A DNA stretch of 64,000 nt, from assembly GCA_028278625.1 (NCBI GenBank), contig JANQDY010000198.1, positions 1 through 64,000 on the forward strand. Reading direction: 5' to 3'. The notes under the pieces are model-generated. The model was not told where the DNA came from, searched no databases, and saw only the letters and a program-made list of their open reading frames with translations. This stretch comes from Thermodesulfobacteriota bacterium (GTDB lineage Bacteria; Desulfobacterota; DSM-4660; Desulfatiglandales; Desulfatiglandaceae). Position numbers and translations under genes: made by a program. This document shows positions 8,773 through 16,818 of this stretch, one piece after another (position 1 is the stretch's first letter; every line of letters begins with the position of its first letter).

Positions 8773-9879
8773 ATGGGTATTAATGAGATCATTCTCTACT
8801 TGATGGTACTGTTTATGGTGGTTGGGGCCCTGGATAAATGCTTTGGCAACAAATTCGGCTACGGCGCAAAGTTCGAAGAAGGCTTCATGGCAATGGGGGC
8901 TTTGGCCCTTGCCATGGTCGGGATCATTTCCCTTGCGCCGGTTCTCGCCAGATTGTTGAGCCCTGTCATAACGCCTGTTTATCAGTTCTTGGGGGCCGAT
9001 CCAGCGATGTTTGCAACCACCCTTCTGGCCAATGATATGGGCGGTTACCCGTTGGCCATGCAGCTTTCAAAAACCCCCGAGGCCGGGACGTTCGCGGGTC
9101 TCGTGTTGGGCGCGATGATGGGGGCAACCATTGTTTTTACCATTCCCGTCGCTCTGAGTATGATCAGCAGGGAGGATCGCGATTATCTGGCAAAGGGTGT
9201 CTTGGCGGGGATGATCACCATTCCGATTGGCTGTTTTGTGGGAGGAATTGTGGCAGGCTACAATATTGGAATGATTCTCTCAAATCTTGTACCCATCATC
9301 ATTTTTGCCGTACTCATATGTGTTGGGCTTTGGAGGATTCCCAAGAAGATGATCCAAGGATTTAACTTTTTTGGGCAACTGGTTGTCATTATAATCACTT
9401 TGGCCCTTGCGGCAATTGTCGTTCAAACACTGACAGGTCTGGTCATTATCCCGGGAATGGCGCCGATATCCGAAGGCATCGGAATTATCGGTTCAATTGC
9501 CATTACCCTTGCGGGGGCCTTCCCGTTCGTACATTTTATAACCAAGCACTTCGAAAAGCCTCTGTTGGCCGTCGGCAAAAAACTGGGGATCAATGACAGT
9601 GCGGCCGCCGGTTTGGTGGCAAGCCTTGCCAATAACATTGCGATGTTTTCCATATTCAGCGATATGGATCAAAACGGCAAAGTGATTAACGTGGCCTTTG
9701 CGGTCAGTGCGGCATTCGTATTCGGAGACCATTTGGGGTTTACCGCCGGTATTGATAAGCAGATGATTTTTCCTGTCATATGCGGGAAACTAACGGCCGG
9801 TTTAACGGCGGTGGCGTTAGCAAAACTCATGTTCTGCGGAAAAGACGCCAAGACCGAAAAGGTTACCGGCGTTCATTAA
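8773..9879 (+). CDS. eutH: Ethanolamine permease/transport protein EutH
   Basis: 368 residues with about ten hydrophobic segments throughout. The sequence matches EutH in many blocks, for example the early GALDKCFGNKFGYG, TTLLANDMGGYPLAMQL, the GAMMGATIVFTIPVAL segment and the ASLANNIAMF and FVFGDHLGF motifs near the C-terminus. EutH allows ethanolamine to cross the inner membrane at low pH or low concentration. The start at 8773 has GGGAG six bases upstream; the earlier in-frame ATG at 8758 has none. No eutBC, microcompartment or other eut gene is in the window, so this is a solitary copy. Its 3' end overlaps the convergent periplasmic-sensor gene by 17 bp. Confidence 0.93.
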   Translation: MGINEIILYLMVLFMVVGALDKCFGNKFGYGAKFEEGFMAMGALALAMVGIISLAPVLARLLSPVITPVYQFLGADPAMFATTLLANDMGGYPLAMQLSKTPEAGTFAGLVLGAMMGATIVFTIPVALSMISREDRDYLAKGVLAGMITIPIGCFVGGIVAGYNIGMILSNLVPIIIFAVLICVGLWRIPKKMIQGFNFFGQLVVIIITLALAAIVVQTLTGLVIIPGMAPISEGIGIIGSIAITLAGAFPFVHFITKHFEKPLLAVGKKLGINDSAAAGLVASLANNIAMFSIFSDMDQNGKVINVAFAVSAAFVFGDHLGFTAGIDKQMIFPVICGKLTAGLTAVALAKLMFCGKDAKTEKVTGVH

Positions 9880-10291
9880 GGAAAGGGGGAGGAGGGGGAA
9901 ACGGGCGGCCTTTTCGAAATCGCTTTTTGAACTTTTCATTGATTCTTTCGAATTTTCTTTTTTGCTCGTCATTTAGTTTTTCTCTGATCCGGACTCTGGT
10001 CTCCTCCAGAATCGTTTTGATTTGCGGAGAGATATTTCGCTTTAAAGCAAAAGACCTCTTCTGCATGTCCAGAATAATGGGCCGGATCTCCTTCAACTGG
10101 GATGCTGACAGATCCAATTCTTTTTCGAGTCTGTTAAGAATCATGTCACCGGTGGGGGGGCCGTGGAAGAACATCTTTTCAATTCTTGCTTCAAAGTAGA
10201 TGCCTGCCCCCAGCACGCCGGCCAGGACCCCCACAAAAAAGACGATTGCAATGCCTGCCGCAAATTTCAGTTTTGACCTGTTTTCTTTCAT
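9863..10291 (-). CDS. Membrane-anchored periplasmic sensor of Spy/CpxP/CnrX type
   Basis: 142 residues. One N-terminal membrane segment (about 10-31) is followed by a periplasmic, almost fully helical domain with an LT-x-x-Q-like stretch (LDLSASQLKEIRPI) and a second KLNDEQKRKFERI repeat, as in Spy, CpxP, ZraP and CnrX. The C-terminus is basic and ends in a run of prolines. It is the last of three overlapping genes: sigma factor, then anti-sigma-like protein, then this (4-bp overlap at 10288-10291). That matches the CnrYXH-type arrangement, in which a periplasmic protein senses metal or envelope stress and controls release of the sigma factor. What it binds is unknown. Confidence 0.8.
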   Translation of the reverse strand: MKENRSKLKFAAGIAIVFFVGVLAGVLGAGIYFEARIEKMFFHGPPTGDMILNRLEKELDLSASQLKEIRPIILDMQKRSFALKRNISPQIKTILEETRVRIREKLNDEQKRKFERINEKFKKRFRKGRPFPPPPPFLNERR

Positions 10292-10620
10292 GATGAGCCC
10301 AAAAGGCGAGATAAGGGATTATCAAAGGTGTTTCCCATAAATACCCTCGCGGTTTCATAGTCGGAAAAGGTGTTGATCTGTTGATAGAGAACAATACCGA
10401 GTACGAGCATGACCATGGCTGCCAACGGCGTCAATCGCCAGAAATACTGTTCAACCAGCGCCATAAAACCAAAGGGGGAAGCGGAGATTTCCGAATTCCC
10501 GAGACGGGCCATGACCCGGTTTTGCCAGCCGTCTCCGGTCACCATCTCATCCCGTTGTTGGTATGTAAACGACAGTGCGCGCTGCACTTTTTGCAGATCC
10601 CTTTCGCTCAGTTTTGTCAT
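10288..10620 (-). CDS. Probable anti-sigma factor, single membrane span
   Basis: 110 residues. The cytoplasmic N-terminal part is about 60 residues long, one hydrophobic segment lies at about 64-84 (TPLAAMVMLVLGIVLYQQ), and a short periplasmic tail follows. It has no zinc-binding HxxxCxxC motif, so it is not a classical ZAS anti-sigma. The assignment rests on position: it overlaps the ECF sigma gene by 4 bp upstream and the periplasmic sensor gene by 4 bp downstream. A membrane protein between these two is expected to hold the sigma factor at the membrane. Confidence 0.7.
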   Translation of the reverse strand: MTKLSERDLQKVQRALSFTYQQRDEMVTGDGWQNRVMARLGNSEISASPFGFMALVEQYFWRLTPLAAMVMLVLGIVLYQQINTFSDYETARVFMGNTFDNPLSRLLGSS

Positions 10621-11207
10621 CTTTCCCCCTTTTCCAGGATGCCCGAAAGCCGTTTTTTCAGTTTTTTCCGGATCCTGAAGGCGCGGACCTTAACATTGGC
10701 GACGCTCCACCCCAGCAATTGGGCCGCTTCCTTTCCAGTCCTCCCTTCCAGATAGACCAATTCCATCACGGAGCGGTCTTCGGGAGACAACTGATCCAGT
10801 GCCCAATCCAGAACCTCCCGTGCCTCGGTTTGCCGGAAGGAGGTCTCCAAAACGGTGTTCGCTTCCGATGCCATGATCCCTTCCACCCATTTTCGATGTC
10901 TTGGAGAGAGGGTGCTCTCCGGCGATTCACGGTTGCGATAGTGCTGACGCCAGTAATCATGGCAGGTTCTCACGGCGATGGTGGAGAGCCATTTCTGAAA
11001 ATGGCTCTCCGGATCGAACCTGGATAGCGACTGAAAGGCCTTCACAAAAACCTCCTGTGCCACGTCCTCCACTTCCGATGGCGGAACACGCCTCTTGATA
11101 ATTTTGAGCGCGTGGTTTTTATACCGCTCCATGAGGCGTCTGTAAGCATCGACCTCACCTTTCAGGATACGGCGGACGATTTCTGAATCCGTTGGTACGT
11201 CCAACAT
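10617..11207 (-). CDS. ECF-family RNA polymerase sigma factor
   Basis: 196 residues. Region 2 (about 12-80) includes DVAQEVFVKAFQSLSRFDP and the WLSTIAVRTCHDYWRQ segment typical of sigma-70 region 2.3-2.4. A linker follows, then region 4 (about 130-185) with LSPEDRSVMELVYLEG and a helix-turn-helix (TGKEAAQLLGWSVANVKVRAFR). It directs polymerase to stress promoters. It is co-transcribed with the anti-sigma-like and sensor genes, and lies just downstream of a Spy-like gene on the same strand, which may be part of its regulon. Its own promoter could not be identified, although two similar 13-bp repeats lie upstream. Confidence 0.92.
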   Translation of the reverse strand: MLDVPTDSEIVRRILKGEVDAYRRLMERYKNHALKIIKRRVPPSEVEDVAQEVFVKAFQSLSRFDPESHFQKWLSTIAVRTCHDYWRQHYRNRESPESTLSPRHRKWVEGIMASEANTVLETSFRQTEAREVLDWALDQLSPEDRSVMELVYLEGRTGKEAAQLLGWSVANVKVRAFRIRKKLKKRLSGILEKGER

Positions 11208-11215
11208 CCTCTCTA

Positions 11216-11299
11216 TGTTCCATTAACAGTCACGCGATCAATCTAATATCGTTTGGAAACCCGTTTATGAAGCGGTGATCGCACCGTGTGCCATTAACA
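11216..11299. repeat. Pair of 13-bp direct repeats upstream of the ECF sigma gene
   Basis: TGTTCCATTAACA at 11216-11228 and TGTGCCATTAACA at 11287-11299 differ at one base and are 71 bp apart. They flank the presumed promoter region of the sigma operon on the minus strand. They could be operators or recognition elements; this is an observation without a known match. Confidence 0.4.
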
Positions 11300-11395
11300 T
11301 TCCCGTGGTGTTTTATACCACAAATTCTTCCGATTATCTTCTTGTTTTAGAGGACTTGGGCGGAAGAGTAAGGCCCGTCCCGCCCATTGGTCTTC

Positions 11396-11881
11396 CTACT
11401 CCGCTGCTTTCTGGTTGAGCCAGGTTTCGAGCATGGTCTCCTGGAATTTTTTAAATTTTTCCATCTTTTCCATGCCCTCCTGCCGTTTTTCATCCAAGAT
11501 CTGCTTCTGCTCCGCCGTGAGCACCGATTTTATTTGGCTCCCGATTTTGGCCTTTATCACCATGACGTCTTCCACGATGGGGGACGCTTTGGCAAAGGCC
11601 GATCGCAGGTTCTCTTCATCAAAGGTATCCGCTGTCATAACAGGTGCCAAGATCTCTTTTACCTCATCACGTTTCTGTTTGGCCGAATCCATCTCTGTTT
11701 TGGATGCCTCCAGGATCGCTGCAATCTCCGCTTTTTGCGCATCGGTAAGATCCAGTTCCATCAAAACCCTTAAGGGAATCATCCCCGGTCCCTTGCCGGG
11801 CATTTGGGCCATGGAAACGCCGCCGCAAAACAGCGCCATCAAAATCATAACAACCATTCCAAAAATTCCAGCTCTTTTCAT
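11396..11881 (-). CDS. Periplasmic Spy/CpxP-family protein
   Basis: 161 residues with a signal peptide of about 25 residues (hydrophobic FGMVVMILMALFCGGVSMA). The mature part is helical and carries two copies of the family's LTxxQ motif: LDLTDAQKAEI near residue 47 and VLTAEQKQIL near 125. Family members are periplasmic chaperones or metal-binding stress proteins. It has the same orientation as, and lies about 190 bp upstream of, the ECF sigma operon, whose last gene is a related membrane-anchored protein. Either it is a target of that sigma factor or the two share a leader. Confidence 0.85.
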   Translation of the reverse strand: MKRAGIFGMVVMILMALFCGGVSMAQMPGKGPGMIPLRVLMELDLTDAQKAEIAAILEASKTEMDSAKQKRDEVKEILAPVMTADTFDEENLRSAFAKASPIVEDVMVIKAKIGSQIKSVLTAEQKQILDEKRQEGMEKMEKFKKFQETMLETWLNQKAAE

Positions 11882-12164
11882 TTTTCTTCTCCTTCTTTTT
11901 GCCGCTTTTTAGATTTGTACGAGGGGAGATTTGCCCGAAAAGGGAATCTTGCGCAAAACAACCATGACGCTTGTGGGACGTCCCTTTTCCTCAGCCTTTT
12001 ATGGTGCAAGTCCTCCCTCCCTTCTATTTCCTGTATCGGTGATCAGTCAAAAAGGGTTACACTTATTATCGTCACAGGCGGTTGCCGAATGGACATCCCC
12101 TTTTGTTTCCGCTATCCTTGGGGCCATGTGCCATATGAAACCATGACAGGAGGATACTGTAAAA

Positions 12165-13232
12165 ATGGATTGCTATGAGAAACTTGCCCGCCATTTGGAC
12201 GGCTTACCGGGGGGATATCCCCCTACCGAAAGCGGGGCGGAACTGCGGATGCTTAAAAGGCTCTTTACGCCCGATGAGGCTGATCTGGCGCTGCACCTCA
12301 CACTGGAAAGGGAGGAAGCCCAAACCATTGCCGGGCGTGCCGGCATCAGTGATGCGGAAGCTGAAAAAAGGCTGAGTGAAATGGCTCACAAGGGCCTTAT
12401 CTTTTCCGTCCAACTGGATGACGGCCCTTTTCTCTACCATGCCGTACCGTGGATCGTGGGCATTTATGAGTTTCAGGTGAACAGACTCGATGAGGCGTTT
12501 GTTCAGGATTTCAATGAACTTGCCCCTGCGAGGATGAAGGACTCGCGGGCCAAAAAAGTCATTCCCCAGATACGGACCATCCCCGTGGAGCGCAGTGTTG
12601 AAGCCGGACTCGAAATCCTGCCCCATGAAATGGCCGCCCAATTGGTGAATGCCCACGATAGGTTTGCAGTTGCACCCTGCATATGCCGCCGCAAGGCCCA
12701 TATCAGCGGCACCACATGCCATGCCCCTTCGGAGAGTTGTCTCATGCTCGGGGATTGGGCCGACTATTTTGTCAGAAACGGCCTGGGACGCTACATCGAT
12801 TCCGATGAAGTCAGAGATATCCTGGCCAAAGCCGACGAGGCCAATCTGGTCTTACAGCCCAGCAACTCCCGAAAGGCTTCCTTCATTTGCACCTGCTGCG
12901 GATGCTGCTGCGGTGTTTTGACGCGGCTCAGAATGCACCCCAAGCCTTCAGCGGTGGTGGCGAGCCCCTTCATCGCTTCAGCGGATCCCGAAACCTGCGA
13001 TGGCTGCGGCGTGTGTGTGGACCGGTGCCAAATTGATGCCATTGATCTCCAAAACGAGAAGGTATCGTTAAATGAAGACCGATGCATCGGATGCGGCCTC
13101 TGTGTTTCCACATGCCCCACTGATTCTTTGTCCCTGGTTCGTAAACTCCCCGGCGTACAGGTCATGATGCCTTCCGACATGGAAGCCACCTGGAGGGAAA
13201 TAGGTGTGGCTTGGGGAACAAATTCGAGGTGA
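12165..13232 (+). CDS. 4Fe-4S ferredoxin-domain protein with N-terminal winged-helix-like region
   Basis: 355 residues. The first 90 residues resemble a winged-helix or ArsR-like fold (ERLTPDEADLALHL-type start, then a helix pair). The middle holds a cysteine-rich region (APCICRRKAHISGTTCHAP and CTCCGCCCGVL). The C-terminus has two [4Fe-4S] motifs of the CxxCxxCxxxC kind: CDGCGVCVDRCQ and CIGCGLCVSTCP. AGGAGG lies about 12 bases before the ATG. Such proteins are common in sulfate reducers and are assumed to carry electrons or sense redox state. The physiological partner is not evident; the gene is alone between the Spy-like gene and a small secreted protein. Confidence 0.85.
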   Translation: MDCYEKLARHLDGLPGGYPPTESGAELRMLKRLFTPDEADLALHLTLEREEAQTIAGRAGISDAEAEKRLSEMAHKGLIFSVQLDDGPFLYHAVPWIVGIYEFQVNRLDEAFVQDFNELAPARMKDSRAKKVIPQIRTIPVERSVEAGLEILPHEMAAQLVNAHDRFAVAPCICRRKAHISGTTCHAPSESCLMLGDWADYFVRNGLGRYIDSDEVRDILAKADEANLVLQPSNSRKASFICTCCGCCCGVLTRLRMHPKPSAVVASPFIASADPETCDGCGVCVDRCQIDAIDLQNEKVSLNEDRCIGCGLCVSTCPTDSLSLVRKLPGVQVMMPSDMEATWREIGVAWGTNSR

Positions 13233-13357
13233 ATCCAAAGTCCCCCGGAATCGCAACCATGGTTGGCACAACCACCAGCACCGGCACGAAAGCACGGCGC
13301 GAAACCGCTCGCGCCTGGCCGATCAGGGCACGTGGGTTATCCATGGGCAAGAATGTC

Positions 13358-13765
13358 TTATTTCTTCTCTTGCGTTATAAAAGAGTGTTTTTTCCTGATG
13401 ACATTGATTTTGGTTGATATCGCTATGACTTCAGGGTGTTCCTTGTGATATTTCCCTATCAATTCCTCTTTCAGCCGAATAAGGGGGATGAGTTCCAGAT
13501 TCAACAGCTCATTCTTGACCGCTTCTATTTTTGATCGCACTATTTTAAGCTCTGTTTTGTTTTCCGAGGGAGAGAAAGAGAGTTCAATCTCTTCCATTCT
13601 CAGTTTTACATACTCTCTCGCATATTCCGAAATAAGTGCCAGTTGTATGGCATTTTCCATGTTCTTTAATCGTTGTTCAAAATCATCGTAGAATGTGCCT
13701 GCGAACAGGTTTTCAACTGAGAAGACCGCAAAAAAGAGCAAAAGAACAATCATATACTTTTTCAT
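13358..13765 (-). CDS. Small secreted coiled-coil protein of unknown function
   Basis: 135 residues with a clear signal peptide (MKKYMIVLLLFFAVFSVENLFA, cleavage likely after about residue 22). The remainder is charged and helical, and the stretch KYHKEHPEVIAISTKI recalls the coiled-coil region of Wzz/GumC chain-length proteins, though no membrane end is present. The start at 13765 is preferred over 13771 because GGAAGGAG is 8 bases upstream of it. No function can be assigned; it stands alone. Confidence 0.7.
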   Translation of the reverse strand: MKKYMIVLLLFFAVFSVENLFAGTFYDDFEQRLKNMENAIQLALISEYAREYVKLRMEEIELSFSPSENKTELKIVRSKIEAVKNELLNLELIPLIRLKEELIGKYHKEHPEVIAISTKINVIRKKHSFITQEKK

Positions 13766-14131
13766 TTCCATCTCTCCTTCCTTTGAAGTTCGCTTTGAAT
13801 GATGTTTTTACCCCGGGTTTTAGAAATCCCGTATTCCGATTGTCATGGCCTATTTTGTAGCAGGGATTCCAGGATGTTTAAACCGTTTTCGTTTGAAAAT
13901 GGCAGAAGCGGTTGCGCTTGGTCTCCAAATCACAAATCTGAAATTCTTGTCCTTGCTTCGATTGCACACGCCACTACGGAAAGGTTACAAAATAATCTTC
14001 ATGGGGTTCATTTATCAAAACCGGCGCTCCACAACCCATTTCTTTCCCGCTAACCAAAGCAAGTGATTACTGCATCGGATTGGGATCAAAAATGGCTACA
14101 CATACCGGAGGTTTCTCCCAACACAGTTGTC
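13766..14131. other. Intergenic stretch without recognisable features
   Basis: About 360 bp between the small secreted protein and the CRISPR remnant. The few short reading frames here have no ribosome binding site and no family character. No promoter, terminator or RNA could be supported. Confidence 0.5.
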
Positions 14132-14297
14132 ATTTCGCTTATCCACCCTCAGGCCGCCTCGACCCACAGTTTGGGATTTTGGTGGAAAAGCCTGGAAGCG
14201 TTTCAATCCACGCACCCCCGTGGGAAGCAACTCGCAGGGGCAGGCCCCCGTGCCTGCCCATAGAAGTTTCAACCCACGCCCCCTGCGGGAGGCGACT
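14132..14297 (+). CRISPR. Decayed orphan CRISPR array, type I-C-like repeats
   Basis: Two clear 31-32-bp repeat copies start at 14200 and 14266. Both begin GTTTCAA and share the C-rich/G-rich partial palindrome of type I-C repeats, matching each other at about 25 of 31 positions. A more degenerate copy lies at 14132-14163 (keeping TTTC, ATCCAC and the final CGAC). The spacers are 36 bp (14164-14199) and 34 bp (14232-14265), the size expected for type I-C. The translation of this region is the characteristic nonsense produced by I-C arrays. The second spacer contains a perfect 8-bp hairpin (GGGCAGGC-CCCCGT-GCCTGCCC). No cas gene or leader is visible, and the copies have diverged, so the array is probably dead. 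Confidence 0.72.
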
Positions 14298-14379
14298 GGA
14301 ACCGCAGTTGTCACGCATAACGGCATTCAATTTCAGTTTAATGGTTGATTTTTTTCCGGATCGTGGTAAAATTTCAACC

Positions 14380-15615
14380 ATGTATCAAAGACATCTTCTA
14401 CAATCAGTGCTCGATGCCCTTTCCGACACCCCTGCGGTATTTATTCGCGGACCGCGTCAATCCGGGAAAACCACCCTGGTGCAACAGATAGCGGCAGAGC
14501 ATCACCCCGCGGGATATGTTACGCTGGACGACCTGACGGTTCTATCGGCCGCTTTGAGAGATCCGGTTGCCTTCGTTTTGAACATTCCAAAGCCCGTTAT
14601 TGTGGACGAAGTGCAAAGGGTTCCCGATCTGTTGCTCGCCATCAAAGCGGATATCGACCGCAATCGGGTGCCGGGAAGGTATCTTTTGACCGGTTCAGGA
14701 AATGTATTGACGCTTCCACGGGTTTCAGACGCCCTTGTGGGCAGGATGGAAATCCTCACCCTGTGGCCCCTTTCACAGGGGGAGATTCTCGGGATTTCAG
14801 ATGATTTCATCAGCCGTGTTTTTAGTGAAAACACCCCGGAGCTGCTTTCGCCGCCTGAAGATACAGACCATATCAGCGAAAGAATTATACGCGGGGGCTT
14901 CCCTGAACCGCTGGGCAGGACTTCCATGAAGCGGAAAAGCGCATGGTTTGACGCCTATATCACGACACTGATTGAAAGGGATATTCGAGATATGTCCCAA
15001 ATTCAGGACTTGGCGGCATTGCCGAGACTGCTTCAGCTCCTGGCCACACGTACCGCCTCATTGCTCAACCAATCAGAGATGTCGAGAGCCTGTGGACTTC
15101 CAAACAGCACCCTCGGCCGTTACCTGAACCTGTTGCAGGCCATTTTCCTTATACAGACACTACCCGCCTGGTCCGGCAACTTGGGAAAACGCCTGGTCAA
15201 ATCTCCAAAACTCTTTCTGGCGGATACGGGTATCTTGTGCCATCTTTTGGGGGTTTCAACGGAAACGGGCTTGGCAAACCACTCCATGGCGGGAAACATG
15301 ATGGAGAATTTCGTGATGTGCGAACTCCGAAAGCAGCTTTCCTGGTCAAACCAGCGAACGACACCCTATCATTTTCGAAGCCATACGGGGCAAGAAGTGG
15401 ATCTGATTCTGGAAGATCCGGCTGGCCGTATTGTGGGGATAGAAGTAAAACTCTCCCAAACGGTCTCCTCAAAGCAGTTCAAAGGGCTTCGAAACCTCAA
15501 GGAAATCATCAAGGACAGATTTTTAAGGGGCATTGTCATCTACGCGGGAGAAAATTCCGTTCCTTTTGAAGATAATCTTTTTGCCATGCCGGTTTCGAGC
15601 CTTTGGACTTCCTGA
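14380..15615 (+). CDS. AAA+ ATPase of the DUF4143 (AAA_14) family
   Basis: 411 residues from the ATG at 14380. Walker A is IRGPRQSGKTTL, Walker B is KPVIVDEVQRVPDLL, and sensor 1 is LLTGSGN. The DUF4143 C-terminal half follows, with a restriction-endonuclease-like core (GQEVDLILEDPAGRIVGIEVKLS). These ATPases are widespread, patchily distributed accessory genes, often near toxin or mobile elements; their cellular role is not established. The frame is open further upstream, to 14080, but that part runs through the CRISPR remnant and is not protein-like, so it is excluded. The gene starts about 80 bp after the last repeat. Confidence 0.87.
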   Translation: MYQRHLLQSVLDALSDTPAVFIRGPRQSGKTTLVQQIAAEHHPAGYVTLDDLTVLSAALRDPVAFVLNIPKPVIVDEVQRVPDLLLAIKADIDRNRVPGRYLLTGSGNVLTLPRVSDALVGRMEILTLWPLSQGEILGISDDFISRVFSENTPELLSPPEDTDHISERIIRGGFPEPLGRTSMKRKSAWFDAYITTLIERDIRDMSQIQDLAALPRLLQLLATRTASLLNQSEMSRACGLPNSTLGRYLNLLQAIFLIQTLPAWSGNLGKRLVKSPKLFLADTGILCHLLGVSTETGLANHSMAGNMMENFVMCELRKQLSWSNQRTTPYHFRSHTGQEVDLILEDPAGRIVGIEVKLSQTVSSKQFKGLRNLKEIIKDRFLRGIVIYAGENSVPFEDNLFAMPVSSLWTS

Positions 15616-15737
15616 TCTTCACCTTTCAGAGACCTCTATACCGTTAATCGATCAATAAACCTGTAACCGTTCCCGCGCGCCATTCGATTCTTAAGACAGA
15701 TCAAGTTGCACTGAATGAGCGGGAGGTGAACCGGCAA

Positions 15738-15860
15738 ATGAATAAGAAAGATCGAAACGAAGATCTGGCATTGCTGGACAGAGTCCTTTTACCCCTGGGA
15801 ATTGCGACCGGGTTGCTTGGGATCTGTTTGGGTTTCATCATCTGTCTTGAGGTCTTGTAG
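15738..15860 (+). CDS. Small membrane protein, 40 residues
   Basis: A short reading frame encoding a charged N-terminus (MNKKDRNEDLALLDRV) followed by one hydrophobic segment (residues about 17-37, LLPLGIATGLLGICLGFIIC). GGGAGGTG lies ten bases upstream of the ATG, an unusually good ribosome binding site. The stop overlaps the convergent uroporphyrinogen-decarboxylase-family gene by 23 bp. No family was recognised. The positive-then-hydrophobic layout and the strong binding site favour a real gene, but this rests on sequence form only. Confidence 0.55.
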   Translation: MNKKDRNEDLALLDRVLLPLGIATGLLGICLGFIICLEVL

Positions 15861-16818
15861 TAATGCTGTAGATCTTTCTTATCCTTTCGAGGAAACGCCC
15901 CCGGTAAAGACCGCAGGACGAGGAGAGAATGAAACCCCCGTTTCGGGCCAGAGAACGGCATCGCCTGTTCAGTGTTTCAAGCTCGGACGGGGGAAGTTCC
16001 TCCTTTTCCAACAGCTCTCCATCGATTCCCGCCATCAGAACCAGATCTGATCCGTGCTTCGCCTTGAGCCCGCCGAGATCATTGGTGCCATCCTGGACTG
16101 CCGCCAGACCGTCAAACCCCCAGGTGATGAGCTGGGGTATGAGCTTTCTGATGCTCCCGCAGGAATGAAAGAGGGCCAAACCGTTCTTTTCATGAATTCT
16201 TAATACGGCATCAATGTAAAACGGGGAAAAAAACCGCTCGATATCATCGGGACTCAGGAACGTATGCCGGTCCCCCGCCAGGTCGTCGGCAATGACAATC
16301 CCATGGGCCGAATGCTCGAGGCAGTCCATCAGAAGACCAAGAACATTTATGCGCTCGTCTTCATAGGCTTTCAGCACGTTTTCCCGTTCAATCCCCCACC
16401 CGGTAAGGACTCGGATCAATCCTTCCTTCTCCACAAGTCTCTGAAACGGCCCATCAATGACGGCCGTCACGAAAAGATCGGTTGTCTCACTGGCCTCCTG
16501 AATCTCCTTAGCGCTGAAATAACGGTATCCGAGCACCTTGTTCACATGGGAATGCCGGGCCAAGGGCAGGGAGATCATATCCTGGTCCAGTTGTTTCACC
16601 AGGTTGATGTGGCCTGCAAGATCGTCTCTAAAACCCGCCCTTTCAAGGAGGCCGGTTCCCAGCCACAACTCTCCTTTGGGAACGGGTTCCATCTGAAGAC
16701 CGGAAAAGGTCGCACTGATCCTGTCAAATCCGGTTTTTTTGTCCTCGATTCTTGATTTTGTTTTCACGGGATTATCAGATCTGCAGTCTTGAGGGCAGCG
16801 GGTAATGAATGTCCTCAT
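15838..16818 (-). CDS. Uroporphyrinogen decarboxylase-family protein (MtaA/CmuA-like)
   Basis: 326 residues with the family's TIM-barrel pattern. FHSCGS (about residue 224) matches the His-x-Cys zinc-ligand motif of methylcobamide methyltransferases, and a further Cys lies in SSSCGLYRG near the C-terminus. Members of this branch move methyl groups between corrinoid proteins and thiols, or are uncharacterised. The start at 16818 has AAGG seven bases upstream but lies 44 bp inside the preceding pcp gene; a GTG at 16767, just after the pcp stop, is an alternative. The overlap indicates co-transcription with pcp. The substrate is unknown, and the protein is too divergent from HemE to be assigned to haem synthesis. 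Confidence 0.78.
   Translation of the reverse strand: MRTFITRCPQDCRSDNPVKTKSRIEDKKTGFDRISATFSGLQMEPVPKGELWLGTGLLERAGFRDDLAGHINLVKQLDQDMISLPLARHSHVNKVLGYRYFSAKEIQEASETTDLFVTAVIDGPFQRLVEKEGLIRVLTGWGIERENVLKAYEDERINVLGLLMDCLEHSAHGIVIADDLAGDRHTFLSPDDIERFFSPFYIDAVLRIHEKNGLALFHSCGSIRKLIPQLITWGFDGLAAVQDGTNDLGGLKAKHGSDLVLMAGIDGELLEKEELPPSELETLNRRCRSLARNGGFILSSSCGLYRGRFLERIRKIYSITTRPQDR

Noticed and set aside
13845..14066. 73-residue plus-strand frame upstream of the CRISPR remnant
   Set aside because: No ribosome binding site, no recognisable composition of a real protein, and no neighbour with which it could be an operon.
14080..14379. N-terminal extension of the DUF4143 ATPase
   Set aside because: It translates the CRISPR remnant into characteristic repeat-derived nonsense.
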